Source: Pseudomonas sp. RIT-562
Lineage (GTDB): Bacteria; Pseudomonadota; Gammaproteobacteria; Pseudomonadales; Pseudomonadaceae
Direction of reading: 5' to 3'
Assembly: GCF_026241895.1 (NCBI RefSeq)
Contig: NZ_JAPJIV010000014.1
Coordinates: 1-64,000, forward strand
Length of the DNA: 64,000 bases
Shown piece by piece: positions 43,138 through 51,541 of the stretch (the first letter of the stretch is position 1; the number at the start of each line of letters is the position of its first letter). A program made the position numbers and the translations under genes. The notes under the pieces were generated by a model that had not been told where the DNA came from, made no database searches, and worked only from the letters and a program-made list of their open reading frames with translations.

Positions 43138-44151
43138 TCATGCTGGCGCGCCGCACAACGCGGCGCGCTCGGCCACATGGCGCAGACTGTCGAAGTTGAT
43201 ATTGGCGCCCGAGTCGATAGCCACCAGGGTCTGACCACGGACCTGGGTGCGCGCCACATATTTTCTGATGCCGGCCACGGCTAGCGCCCCGGAAGGTTCG
43301 GTGATCGAGCGGGTATCGTCGTAGATGTTCTTGATTGCGCTGCACAGCTCGTCATTGCTGACGGTCAGCATCTCATCAACAGCAAAGCGACCCACCTCAA
43401 AACCGTATTCACCTATCTGCGCGACCGCCACGCCATCAGCGAATGTCCCGACGCTCGGCAGTATCACGCGCTCATCGGCGTCCAGCGCTGCGCACAGGCA
43501 CGCCGAATGTTCAGACTCTACGCCGATGATGCGTACTTCAGGGCGCAGATATTTGACGTAGGCGGCGATGCCGGCGATCAGCCCGCCACCGCCGACCGGC
43601 ACGAAGATCGCGTCAATCGGGCCCGGGTGTTGGCGCAATATTTCCATCCCAACGGTGCCCTGCCCTGCGATCACCTCCGGATCATCGAAAGGCGACACAA
43701 AGGTGCGGCCGGTGTGTTTTGCCAGGTCCAGGGCGTAAGCCAGGGCAAACGGAAAACTCTCCCCGTGGAGCACCGCCTCGGCGCCACGGCTGCGCACCCC
43801 CAGCACCTTGAGTTCCGGCGTGGTGGCAGGCATGACGATGGTGGCGGCGATCCCCAGCACACGGGCAGCCAGTGCGACACCTTGGGCATGATTACCGGCC
43901 GATGCGGTGATCACGCCACAGGCTTTTTGCTGATCGCCCAGTTGCACCAGCTTGTTGTAGGCACCGCGGATCTTGAAGGAAAAAGTCGGCTGCAGGTCCT
44001 CGCGCTTCAGCAGTATCTGGTTGCCCAACGCTTCGGACAGCGCCGGTGCGGGTTGCAGCGGCGTGCGTACGGCCAGTTCGTAGACCGGCGCGGCGAGGAT
44101 TTTCTTGGCGTAATGTGCGAGCAAGGCTTGCTGGCTGGGTGTGTAGTTCAT
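43138..44151 (-). CDS. Threonine dehydratase, short form without ACT domains
   Basis: 337 aa. PLP enzyme converting threonine to 2-oxobutanoate and ammonia. PLP Lys60 is in PTFSFKIRGAYNKL; the SAGNHAQGVA loop and the phosphate-binding VPVGGGGLIAG are intact. The sequence is of IlvA type, including the linker IDSGANINFDSLRHVAERA, but it stops where the regulatory ACT domains of the 500-aa biosynthetic enzyme begin. It should therefore escape isoleucine feedback inhibition, or act catabolically. An inverted repeat at 44327-44353 could be its operator. Confidence 0.9.
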   Translation of the reverse strand: MNYTPSQQALLAHYAKKILAAPVYELAVRTPLQPAPALSEALGNQILLKREDLQPTFSFKIRGAYNKLVQLGDQQKACGVITASAGNHAQGVALAARVLGIAATIVMPATTPELKVLGVRSRGAEAVLHGESFPFALAYALDLAKHTGRTFVSPFDDPEVIAGQGTVGMEILRQHPGPIDAIFVPVGGGGLIAGIAAYVKYLRPEVRIIGVESEHSACLCAALDADERVILPSVGTFADGVAVAQIGEYGFEVGRFAVDEMLTVSNDELCSAIKNIYDDTRSITEPSGALAVAGIRKYVARTQVRGQTLVAIDSGANINFDSLRHVAERAALCGAPA

Positions 44152-44202
44152 ATTCGTCCCTGGTGGCGTTGCCGTGAAGGCGTTTAACCCAGGAGACAGA
44201 TA

Positions 44203-44228
44203 GTAAAAACCCGCCTCCAGGGCGGGTT
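44203..44228 (-). terminator. Minus-strand terminator before the threonine dehydratase gene
   Basis: On the minus strand AACCCGCC, CTGGA, GGCGGGTT then TTT. It ends the PQQ dehydrogenase transcript; as it lies 50 bp before the dehydratase start it could also work as an attenuator. Confidence 0.75.
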
Positions 44229-44326
44229 GGGTGCTGCAGTCGTAAGCTAGCCCGCCAAATAAGGAATGGCGGTAATAATGCTTGGCTGGCAGCGCGATAC
44301 GTTGAAATTCATGGGCTGAAATTAGC

Positions 44327-44353
44327 TGGCCATTGATGGCAAGTCAATGGCCA
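44327..44353. promoter_or_regulatory. 10-bp inverted repeat, possible operator
   Basis: TGGCCATTGA, 7-nt spacer, TCAATGGCCA, perfect arms and no T-run. It is 36 bp past the end of the PQQ dehydrogenase gene and about 175 bp upstream of the threonine dehydratase start. Confidence 0.5.
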
Positions 44354-44388
44354 ATTCGTCCTATACCGCCACTGACAGGGCGCGAACG

Positions 44389-45540
44389 TTACTTCAGCCC
44401 AACTTTGTACAACGCACCGTCGCTTTCATCGGTCAGCACGTACAAATAGCCGTCCGGCCCCTGCCGCACATCGCGAATGCGCTTGTTCAGCTCGCCCATC
44501 AAGCGTTCCTCATGCACCACCTGGTCTCCATCGAACTGCAGGCGGATCAGCTCCTGGGTGACCAGCGCCCCAAGGAACACATTGTGTTGCCACTTCTTGA
44601 ATCGATCAGCATCGTAGAACGCCATGCCACTGAGCCCCGGGGACTTTTCCCAGACATGATGCGGCCCAACCGTTCCTTCGGCGGTTTTGCCACTGGCTTC
44701 GGGAATAGGCTGGCCGGAATAGTTGATACCGTGGGTGGCTGTCGGCCAACCGTAGTTCTTGCCGCGCTCGATGATATTGATTTCATCGCCACCGCGCGGG
44801 CCGTGCTCGGTTTCCCAGAGGACGCCCGTCCAAGGGTTGAGCGCCGCACCCTGGGGATTGCGCTGGCCATAGGACCAGATTTCCGGACGCACGCCGTTCT
44901 GCCCGACAAAGGGATTGTCGTCCGGTACGCGGCCGTCCGGGTAGATCCTGACCACCTTGCCCTGCAGCTTATCGAGATCCTGGGCGGTTGGCCGGTCGTT
45001 GTTTTCACCCAGGGTGATGAACAGATAACCGTCGCGGTCGAACACCAAACGTGAGCCGAAGTGATTACCCACCGAGAGCTTGGGTTCCTGGCGGAAGATC
45101 ACCTTGAAGTTTCTAAGGGTCGCCAGGTCTTCCGACAATTGCCCGCGGCCCACCGCAGTTCCCGCCTTGTCGCCTTTGCCTCCGCCCTCGGCATACGACA
45201 GATAAACGGTGCGGTCCTGCTGGAAGTCCGGTGACAGCACTACATCCAGCAAACCGCCCTGGCCCTCGGCCCACACCTCAGGCACGCCATCGACAGGCGC
45301 CGACAGCTTGCCGTCGGCACCGACTACCCGCAGCTTGCCCGGGCGCTCGGTGACCAGCATGCCCTGACGGTCGGGAAGAAATGCCAGGGCCCACGGATGG
45401 TCGAGCCCTTGGGTAAGGGTCGTGACTTCAAGTGTGCCCTGCTCGCTCTTCAATTCCTGGACAGCTGCCGCCAAGACGGTGGGTGCAGTGGTGAACATGA
45501 CGCTGACGCAGAAGCTCGCCAGGAGGGTTTTTCTCAACAT
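44389..45540 (-). CDS. PQQ-dependent sugar dehydrogenase (YliI/Asd-like)
   Basis: 383 aa with a signal peptide (about 1-24, ...VLAAAVQ). Six-bladed propeller of the soluble glucose dehydrogenase family: DHPWALAFLPDRQGMLVTERPGKLRVV (catalytic His in LDHPWALAFL), SYAEGGGKGDKAGTAVGRG, GSRLVFDRDGYLFITLGENNDRP and WETEHGPRGGDEINI. Oxidises aldose sugars in the periplasm with PQQ; E. coli YliI is the closest characterised relative. Single gene. Confidence 0.9.
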   Translation of the reverse strand: MLRKTLLASFCVSVMFTTAPTVLAAAVQELKSEQGTLEVTTLTQGLDHPWALAFLPDRQGMLVTERPGKLRVVGADGKLSAPVDGVPEVWAEGQGGLLDVVLSPDFQQDRTVYLSYAEGGGKGDKAGTAVGRGQLSEDLATLRNFKVIFRQEPKLSVGNHFGSRLVFDRDGYLFITLGENNDRPTAQDLDKLQGKVVRIYPDGRVPDDNPFVGQNGVRPEIWSYGQRNPQGAALNPWTGVLWETEHGPRGGDEINIIERGKNYGWPTATHGINYSGQPIPEASGKTAEGTVGPHHVWEKSPGLSGMAFYDADRFKKWQHNVFLGALVTQELIRLQFDGDQVVHEERLMGELNKRIRDVRQGPDGYLYVLTDESDGALYKVGLK

Positions 45541-45567
45541 GCACAGTTCCTTATGTCGTCAAAAATG

Positions 45568-45918
45568 TCAGCGATTGCTGCTATCGCCATCTCGCTGGGG
45601 TGGATTGGGTATGAATTTGGGCGGGCCGTCCGGCACCGGGCGGCTTTGCGGGTAGCGGTTACCGATTCCACCATTGTCGAGCGTCGGCGGCCGGGGGACT
45701 GGCACGGTATTGGGACCGCGTATCACCGGTGCGCTGGGCTGCGTGCCTTGCATGCTATTGGGGTTCGCCCGACGAATCGGGCTGTTGTACGGATTACTGG
45801 CACTGCCAGTGGGGCTTTGCGCCAGTAGCAGCGACTCAAGTGGCGCTGCGGCCTGGGCCTGATGGCTCAGTACGCCACTCGAGGCCAGCACGGTGAAGAC
45901 CAGCACCAACCTGTTCAT
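45568..45918 (-). CDS. Small secreted proline-rich protein, unknown
   Basis: 116 aa. Signal peptide about residues 1-23 (cleavage after QAQA). The mature part is low complexity, rich in Pro, Asn, Arg and Gly (SNPYNSPIRRANPNSMQG, PNTVPVPRPPTLDNGG, PPKFIPNPPQ), with no Cys and no domain. I do not recognise a function. It ends 27 bp before the PQQ dehydrogenase start on the same strand, so the two might be co-transcribed. Confidence 0.65.
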   Translation of the reverse strand: MNRLVLVFTVLASSGVLSHQAQAAAPLESLLLAQSPTGSASNPYNSPIRRANPNSMQGTQPSAPVIRGPNTVPVPRPPTLDNGGIGNRYPQSRPVPDGPPKFIPNPPQRDGDSSNR

Positions 45919-45950
45919 CGGGACACCTCTGGGCTATGCCAGTGAGCTAC

Positions 45951-45975
45951 GCGTGGTTACGTTTCGATACCACGC
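45951..45975. promoter_or_regulatory. Inverted repeat in the divergent region before ku
   Basis: GCGTGGT, 11-bp spacer, ACCACGC, perfect. A second short palindrome GTTTTG-TTAAT-CAAAAC follows at 45991-46007. Both lie between the proline-rich gene and ku and could be operators. Confidence 0.4.
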
Positions 45976-46131
45976 TACGCCGGGGGTTCTGTTTTGTTAA
46001 TCAAAACCTCGCACAGAAGATGTAACACCAATTGACCGGTATGCCGCGCGTCCAGGCGGGCCGGCTGCAACTGGCTGAAACTTTTTTCCACGGGCGCGGG
46101 TCACCTGATCATCACTCGCGAGTAGGCAACC

Positions 46132-46989
46132 ATGGCTAGGGCAATCTGGAAAGGCGCAATCAGTTTCGGGCTGGTGCATATCCCTGTAGCGCTGGTCTCG
46201 GCGACGTCTTCCCAGGGCGTGGACTTTGACTGGCTGGACAGTCGCAGCATGGAACCCGTGGGATACAAACGGGTGAACAAGGTCACCGGCAAGGAAGTCA
46301 CCAAGGAACACATCGTCAAAGGCGTGCAGTACGAAAAGGGCCGCTACGTGGTGCTCAGTGAAGAGGAGATTAAATCGGCGCACCCGCTCTCGACCCAGAC
46401 CATCGACATTTTTTCATTTGTCGACAGCGAGCAGATCCCGCTGCAGAACATCGATACCCCCTACTACCTGGCGCCCGATAAACGTGGCGGTAAAGTGTAT
46501 GCGTTGCTGCGTGAAACCCTGAGCAAGACCAATAAAGTTGCCCTGTGCCACGTGGTCCTGCATACCCGCCAGCATCTGGCGGCGCTGATGCCATTGGAGT
46601 CCGCGATGGTCCTGGTGATGCTGCGCTGGCCGGAAGAGGTTCGCAGTCTCGATACTCTGGAACTGGGCAGTGAAGTCACCGAGCCGAAGCTGGCCAAGGG
46701 CGAGCTCGACATGGCCAAGCGCCTGGTCCAGGACATGAGTGGTGACTGGTCGCCGGAGGACTATCGCGACAGTTTCGAGGACAAGATCATGGCGCTGGTC
46801 GAGAAGAAAGCCCATGAAGGCAAAATCGAGGATGTGGAGACGGCGACTGGCGAGGAAGAGCGCAAAACGGCCGATGTCATCGATTTGACCGAGCTGCTTA
46901 AACGCAGCCTGGGTGGGAAAGCCGCTGCCAAACCTGCGACCAAAGCCAAGCCTGCTGCGAAGAAAACCACCAAACGCTCAACCGGTTGA
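46132..46989 (+). CDS. ku: Ku DNA end-binding protein (NHEJ)
   Basis: 285 aa. Bacterial Ku core from MARAIWKGAISFGLVHIPVALVSAT through the ring-forming strands, with YYLAPDKRGGKVYALLRETL and ELDMAKRLVQDMSGDW. The C-terminal tail (from about 255) is Lys/Ala/Pro-rich, as in Ku proteins whose basic tail assists DNA binding. The homodimer encircles broken ends and recruits LigD; ligD is not in this window. Single gene, converging on lpxO through REP E. Confidence 0.96.
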   Translation: MARAIWKGAISFGLVHIPVALVSATSSQGVDFDWLDSRSMEPVGYKRVNKVTGKEVTKEHIVKGVQYEKGRYVVLSEEEIKSAHPLSTQTIDIFSFVDSEQIPLQNIDTPYYLAPDKRGGKVYALLRETLSKTNKVALCHVVLHTRQHLAALMPLESAMVLVMLRWPEEVRSLDTLELGSEVTEPKLAKGELDMAKRLVQDMSGDWSPEDYRDSFEDKIMALVEKKAHEGKIEDVETATGEEERKTADVIDLTELLKRSLGGKAAAKPATKAKPAAKKTTKRSTG

Positions 46990-47001
46990 TACGCCGCTCC
47001 T

Positions 47002-47103
47002 GTAGGAGCCTGGCTTGCCAGCGATGATGCCCACCAGATCGCCATCGCCGGCAAGCCGGGCTCCTACGGGTTTGTGTCGAGCCCAAATTCCGCGTACAGC
47101 CCT
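47002..47103. repeat. REP doublet E with conserved tail
   Basis: GTAGGAGCCTGGCTTGCCAG and GGCAAGCCGGGCTCCTAC form the inverted pair (47002-47068); the tail to about 47103 matches that of doublet B. It lies between the converging ku and lpxO genes. Confidence 0.88.
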
Positions 47104-47119
47104 GCCCCCATCAAAACCA

Positions 47120-48031
47120 TCAGATCAATACGAAAACCGCCAGCAACCCGCTAAATATCGCCCACTTCTCCAAATAATAGAGTTTGCGATTGCGCTTCTT
47201 CAGCGCCTTGCCCCTCAAGCGGATCTTGTAGATCCGGCCAAACAGCCGATTAATCCCGCCCGTCTTGTCTCCCGTATCATTCGGCGCACCGGCAGCGGAC
47301 ATCACATGGCGGCTGAACCAGCGGTTGAACGCCGCCGCCCAGCGATACTTCATCGGCCGCTCGACATCGCAAAACAGAATGATCCGGTTCTGCTCCGTGG
47401 TGTTCTCCGCGTAGTGAATAAACGTCTCATCGAACATCACCGGTTCGCCATCGCGCCAGTGGTAATTTTCGCCGTCGACGTTGATATAGCAGCCCGCATC
47501 GTTGGGCGTTTGCAGGCCGAGGTGATAACGGTATGAACCGGCGTAGGGGTCACGGTGGCGCACCAGCTTCGACCCAGGTGGCAGCTCGGCGAACATGGCC
47601 GCCTTAATCGAGCCAATGCCCTGCACCAGCTCGGTGGTACGCGGGCACAATTTCATCGCCGAAGGATGACTGTCGCCGTACCACTTCAGGTAGAAACGTT
47701 TCCAGCCGGTCTTGAAGAACGAGTTGAAGCCAACATCGTCAAATTGGCTCGAACGTTTGATTTCACCTGCGCGAAGCAGATTTTGCCCTTCGGCACGTAT
47801 CTCCTCCCAGTGCTCCTGTAGCGGGCGCAGCTCCGGGAAATCTGCCGGATCGAGGTAAGGTTTGTTGGGCATTTTCGAGAAGAGGTAGAGCAAACAGTTG
47901 AGTGGAGCGAGAAAGCTCGAGTGGTCGCTCAGCTGCCGGCCCAATTTGTGGCGCACACGCCCACGCAGGTGGACGTAAGCGATCGACACTATATAGATGG
48001 CGGCAATGATCAGTTTCACGGAAATCGTCAC
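47120..48031 (-). CDS. lpxO: Lipid A 2-hydroxylase LpxO-like (aspartyl/asparaginyl beta-hydroxylase fold)
   Basis: 303 aa. An N-terminal membrane segment (VKLIIAAIYIVSIAYVHLRG) and a C-terminal hydrophobic end (WAIFSGLLAVFVLI) flank a cytoplasmic Fe(II)/2-oxoglutarate dioxygenase. The iron ligands are in LVRHRDPYAGSYRYHLGL and FDETFIHYAENTTEQNRIIL, with the Arg for 2-oxoglutarate in the latter. LpxO adds a 2-hydroxyl to a secondary acyl chain of lipid A at the inner membrane. Single gene. Confidence 0.9.
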   Translation of the reverse strand: MTISVKLIIAAIYIVSIAYVHLRGRVRHKLGRQLSDHSSFLAPLNCLLYLFSKMPNKPYLDPADFPELRPLQEHWEEIRAEGQNLLRAGEIKRSSQFDDVGFNSFFKTGWKRFYLKWYGDSHPSAMKLCPRTTELVQGIGSIKAAMFAELPPGSKLVRHRDPYAGSYRYHLGLQTPNDAGCYINVDGENYHWRDGEPVMFDETFIHYAENTTEQNRIILFCDVERPMKYRWAAAFNRWFSRHVMSAAGAPNDTGDKTGGINRLFGRIYKIRLRGKALKKRNRKLYYLEKWAIFSGLLAVFVLI

Positions 48032-48432
48032 AAGTCAGGAGTGAACATACTGCATCCATGCCGGTCGGCATCAGGTGGATGCTGGCATTTTAGCCATAGT
48101 TGCTAAGCGTTGGTTAACTCATCCAGGCGAAAAACCGCCCGCTGATGCTGCCAAAGCAGCCATGTGGCCTCAATGCCCTATCGTTTAAGGTGCCAGACCA
48201 GTACAATCGCCGCCAAACATTACGCGCCCCCCTTGGTTGATGACGGGAATGAACCCCGTTTCAGCGCACTTCGACTCGGGCCAAGCGCTCCATATGCTGC
48301 TGTCCACTTATTGCCAGATGGACCTTCCGCTTCTGACCGGGATGCATTTCCCGTGGTTCGAATACCGGAAACGGGTACTGAATCGGTACTGCCGCAACCC
48401 TAGCTACTCTGAATGCTTCGCAGGAAAAACCT
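48032..48432. other. Divergent intergenic region lpxO / ABC-F gene
   Basis: About 400 bp. Two overlapping short ORFs (48164-48403, 48237-48449) have no recognisable protein features and are not called. Nothing specific is seen apart from the ribosome site AGGA at 48422, 7 nt before the TTG start of the ABC-F gene. Confidence 0.5.
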
Positions 48433-50022
48433 TTGATCTCTACAGCTAACATCACGATGCAGTTCGGCGCCAAGCCGCTATTCGAAAACGTTTCGGTCAA
48501 ATTCGGCGCGGGCAACCGCTACGGCCTGATCGGCGCCAACGGCTGCGGCAAGTCGACTTTCATGAAAATCCTCGGTGGCGATCTCGAGCCGTCCGGCGGC
48601 CAGGTCATGCTCGAGCCGAACGTGCGCCTGGGTAAACTGCGCCAGGATCAGTTCGCCTACGAAGAATTCACCGTGATCGACACCGTGATCATGGGTCATG
48701 AAGAGCTGTGGAAGGTTAAAGCCGAGCGCGACCGCATCTACTCGCTGCCGGAAATGACCGAAGAAGACGGCATGGCCGTGGCCGAGCTGGAGACCGAATT
48801 CGCCGAGATGGATGGCTACACCGCCGAATCCCGTGCAGGCGAACTGCTGCTGGGCCTGGGTATCGGCATCGAGCAGCACTTTGGCCCGATGAGCGAAGTG
48901 TCTCCAGGCTGGAAACTGCGGGTTTTGCTGGCACAGGCGCTGTTCTCCGATCCTGAAGTACTGTTGCTCGACGAACCGACCAACCACCTGGACATCAACA
49001 CCATCCGCTGGCTGGAAAACGTGCTGACCCAGCGCTCCAGTCTGATGATCATCATCTCTCACGACCGTCACTTCCTGAACAGCGTGTGCACCCACATGGC
49101 TGACCTGGACTACGGCGAGTTGCGCCTGTTCCCGGGCAACTACGACGAGTACATGACCGTGGCGACCCAGTCCCGCGAGCAACTGCTGTCGGACAACGCC
49201 AAGAAGAAAGCACAGATTTCCGAGCTGCAGTCGTTCGTCAGCCGCTTCTCGGCCAACGCCTCGAAAGCCAAGCAGGCCACTTCCCGCGCCAAGGCGATCG
49301 ACAAGATCCAGCTGGCCGAGGTCAAGCCTTCGAGCCGCGTCAGCCCGTTCATTCGCTTCGAGCAAACCAAGAAGCTGCACCGTCAGGCGGTCATCGTCGA
49401 GCGCATGGCCAAAGGCTTCGACGGCAAGCCGCTGTTCAAGGATTTCAGCTTCCAGGTTGAAGCTGGCGAGCGCGTGGCGATCATCGGCCCGAACGGCATC
49501 GGTAAAACCACCCTGCTGCGCACCCTGGTCAACGAACTGACCCCGGATGCCGGCACCGTGAAGTGGACCGACGCCGCGGAACTGGGCTACTACGCCCAGG
49601 ACCACGCACACGACTTCGAAGACGACTGCAACCTGTTCGACTGGATGGGCCAGTGGACCCAGGGCGGCGAGCAAATCGTCCGTGGCACCCTCGGTCGCAT
49701 GCTGTTCTCCAACGACGAGATTCTCAAGTCGGTCAAGGTCATCTCCGGTGGTGAGCAAGGTCGCATGCTGTTCGGCAAGCTGATCCTGCAAAAGCCGAAC
49801 GTGCTGATCATGGATGAACCGACCAACCACTTGGACATGGAATCCATCGAGGCGCTGAACCTGGCGCTGGAGAACTACCCAGGCACGCTGATCTTCGTCA
49901 GCCACGACCGCGAGTTCGTATCGTCTTTGGCCACCCGCATCATCGAACTCAGCCCAAGCGGCGTGATCGACTTCAGCGGTACCTATGATGATTACCTGCG
50001 TAGCCAGGGTGTGGTGTTCTAA
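48433..50022 (+). CDS. ABC-F family ATPase (YbiT-like)
   Basis: 529 aa, two ABC domains and no membrane part. ABC1: Walker A GANGCGKST (about residue 34), signature variant SEVSPGWKLRV, Walker B VLLLDEPTNHLD. The inter-domain linker (about 240-300) is helical and basic. ABC2: GPNGIGKTT, SGGEQGRML, VLIMDEPTNHLD. ABC-F proteins bind the ribosomal E-site and relieve stalled translation. The TTG start at 48433 is supported by AGGA 7 nt upstream; the first ATG would remove the first strand ISTANITMQF. Confidence 0.93.
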   Translation: MISTANITMQFGAKPLFENVSVKFGAGNRYGLIGANGCGKSTFMKILGGDLEPSGGQVMLEPNVRLGKLRQDQFAYEEFTVIDTVIMGHEELWKVKAERDRIYSLPEMTEEDGMAVAELETEFAEMDGYTAESRAGELLLGLGIGIEQHFGPMSEVSPGWKLRVLLAQALFSDPEVLLLDEPTNHLDINTIRWLENVLTQRSSLMIIISHDRHFLNSVCTHMADLDYGELRLFPGNYDEYMTVATQSREQLLSDNAKKKAQISELQSFVSRFSANASKAKQATSRAKAIDKIQLAEVKPSSRVSPFIRFEQTKKLHRQAVIVERMAKGFDGKPLFKDFSFQVEAGERVAIIGPNGIGKTTLLRTLVNELTPDAGTVKWTDAAELGYYAQDHAHDFEDDCNLFDWMGQWTQGGEQIVRGTLGRMLFSNDEILKSVKVISGGEQGRMLFGKLILQKPNVLIMDEPTNHLDMESIEALNLALENYPGTLIFVSHDREFVSSLATRIIELSPSGVIDFSGTYDDYLRSQGVVF

Positions 50023-50057
50023 GAGCAGCTGTTAGTTTCAAGCGGCTAGCTGCAAGG

Positions 50058-50087
50058 AAAAGCCCTGTCGTGATGACGGGGCTTTTT
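50058..50087 (+). terminator. Terminator after the ABC-F gene
   Basis: AAAAGCCCTGTC, GTGAT, GACGGGGCTTTTT: stem with one G-U pair and a T-run. Confidence 0.85.
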
Positions 50088-50123
50088 GCATTTCAGGAGT
50101 CGGAGATTTTCTGGTGCAAAAAG

Positions 50124-50192
50124 CTTCGCGAGCAAGCCCGCTCCCACAGTTTGGAATGCGGTCACCCTGTGGGAGCGGGCTTGCTCGCGAAG
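50124..50192. repeat. REP doublet F, perfect 26-bp arms
   Basis: Arms 50124-50149 and 50167-50192 are exact reverse complements (CTTCGCGAGCAAGCCCGCTC and onward), with a 17-bp spacer. The most perfect REP pair in the window, suggesting a young insertion. Confidence 0.92.
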
Positions 50193-50296
50193 AGGCCCTC
50201 GACAACAGCGAAAATCCAGAACGTTAGCCTGCTTTCATTTATTGCCTACCCGCGCCATGATGCAGATCTCCCTCCGCCGCCCGCGAACGAGCCCTC

Positions 50297-51484
50297 ATGT
50301 CTGCGCAGCAACTGCCACCGCAAAGCTCCATGGCGATCACCCTGCAGATCGTCTCTATCGTGTTCTACACCTTCGTCGCTTTCCTGTGCATCGGCCTGCC
50401 GATCGCGGTGTTGCCGGGTTACGTCCATGACCAGTTGGGGTTCAGCGCCATAGTCGCGGGCCTGACCATTGGCTGCCAGTACCTGGCTACCCTGCTCAGC
50501 CGCCCCATGGCCGGGCGCATGTCGGACACGGTGGGCACCAAGCGGGCGATCATCTACGGGTTGACGGGGATTGTCCTCAGCGGCGCGCTGACCTTGCTGT
50601 CTACGCTCCTGCAAAGCATGCCGCTGCTGAGCCTGATGATCCTGATTGCCGGGCGTTTGCTGTTGGGGATCGCCCAAGGCCTGATCGGAGTGGGCACCAT
50701 CAGTTGGTGCATGGGCCAGGTTGGCGTTGAACACACCGCGCGGTCCATTTCCTGGAACGGTATTGCGTCCTATGGCGCGATAGCCATTGGCGCGCCCTTA
50801 GGCGTTGTGATGGTCAGCCAATTGGGTTTTGCCAGCCTGGGGATCGCCCTGTCCCTGCTGGCGGGCGTCGCGCTGTTGCTGATTCGCAACAAGCCTTCGG
50901 TGCCGGTGATCCGCGGCGAGCGCCTGCCATTCTGGGCAGTGTTCGGGCGCATCGCGCCATTCGGGGCGAGCCTTAGCCTGGCGTCGATCGGCTATGGCAC
51001 TTTGACGACCTTCATCACCCTGTATTACGTAAACCGTGGCTGGACGGGTGCGGCGTATTGCCTGACGGTGTTCGGGGTGTGCTTTATCCTGGCCCGGGTG
51101 CTGTTTATTTCGAGCATCAGCCGTTTTGGTGGGTTCACTTCAGCCATCGCCTGCATGTGCATCGAGGTCGTGGGGTTGGTATTGCTCTGGCTCGCGCCCT
51201 CGACCGGATATGCGTTGCTCGGCGCCGGGCTGACCGGCTTCGGCCTGTCCCTGGTGTACCCGGCGCTGGGTGTGGAGGCGATCAAGCAGGTGCCGAATTC
51301 CAGTCGCGGCGCGGGATTGAGTGCCTATGCGGTGTTCTTCGACCTGGCGCTGGCAATCGCCGGGCCGCTGATGGGAGCGATTGCGTTAAATCTTGGGTAT
51401 TCGTGGATCTTCTTCTGTGCAGCGCTGCTATCAGTCACAGGACTTGGCCTAACCCTGTTGCTCAAGCGCCGAGCAATGGCCTGA
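50297..51484 (+). CDS. MFS transporter (YhhS-like)
   Basis: 395 aa, twelve predicted membrane helices. The MFS motif A is in SRPMAGRMSDTVGTKRAI after helix 2. YhhS/arabinose-efflux-type family, exporting small molecules by proton antiport; the substrate is unknown. It stands alone, converging on the alpha/beta hydrolase gene. Confidence 0.88.
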   Translation: MSAQQLPPQSSMAITLQIVSIVFYTFVAFLCIGLPIAVLPGYVHDQLGFSAIVAGLTIGCQYLATLLSRPMAGRMSDTVGTKRAIIYGLTGIVLSGALTLLSTLLQSMPLLSLMILIAGRLLLGIAQGLIGVGTISWCMGQVGVEHTARSISWNGIASYGAIAIGAPLGVVMVSQLGFASLGIALSLLAGVALLLIRNKPSVPVIRGERLPFWAVFGRIAPFGASLSLASIGYGTLTTFITLYYVNRGWTGAAYCLTVFGVCFILARVLFISSISRFGGFTSAIACMCIEVVGLVLLWLAPSTGYALLGAGLTGFGLSLVYPALGVEAIKQVPNSSRGAGLSAYAVFFDLALAIAGPLMGAIALNLGYSWIFFCAALLSVTGLGLTLLLKRRAMA

Positions 51485-51541
51485 GGGATCCGCTGTCGAC
51501 TGGATCGGGAACAGAGTCTCTACAGGGGTATTGCGTGGGTG

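Noticed and set aside
48352..48380. GGTTCGAATACC resembles a tRNA T-loop
   Set aside because: Flanking bases do not form the T-stem and no acceptor, D or anticodon arm is present.
48164..48449. Two overlapping short open frames upstream of the ABC-F gene
   Set aside because: No recognisable domain, no ribosome site better than chance, overlap with each other in different frames.
48478..49905. 475-codon open frame opposite the ABC-F gene
   Set aside because: Shadow of a gene with two complete ABC ATPase motif sets.
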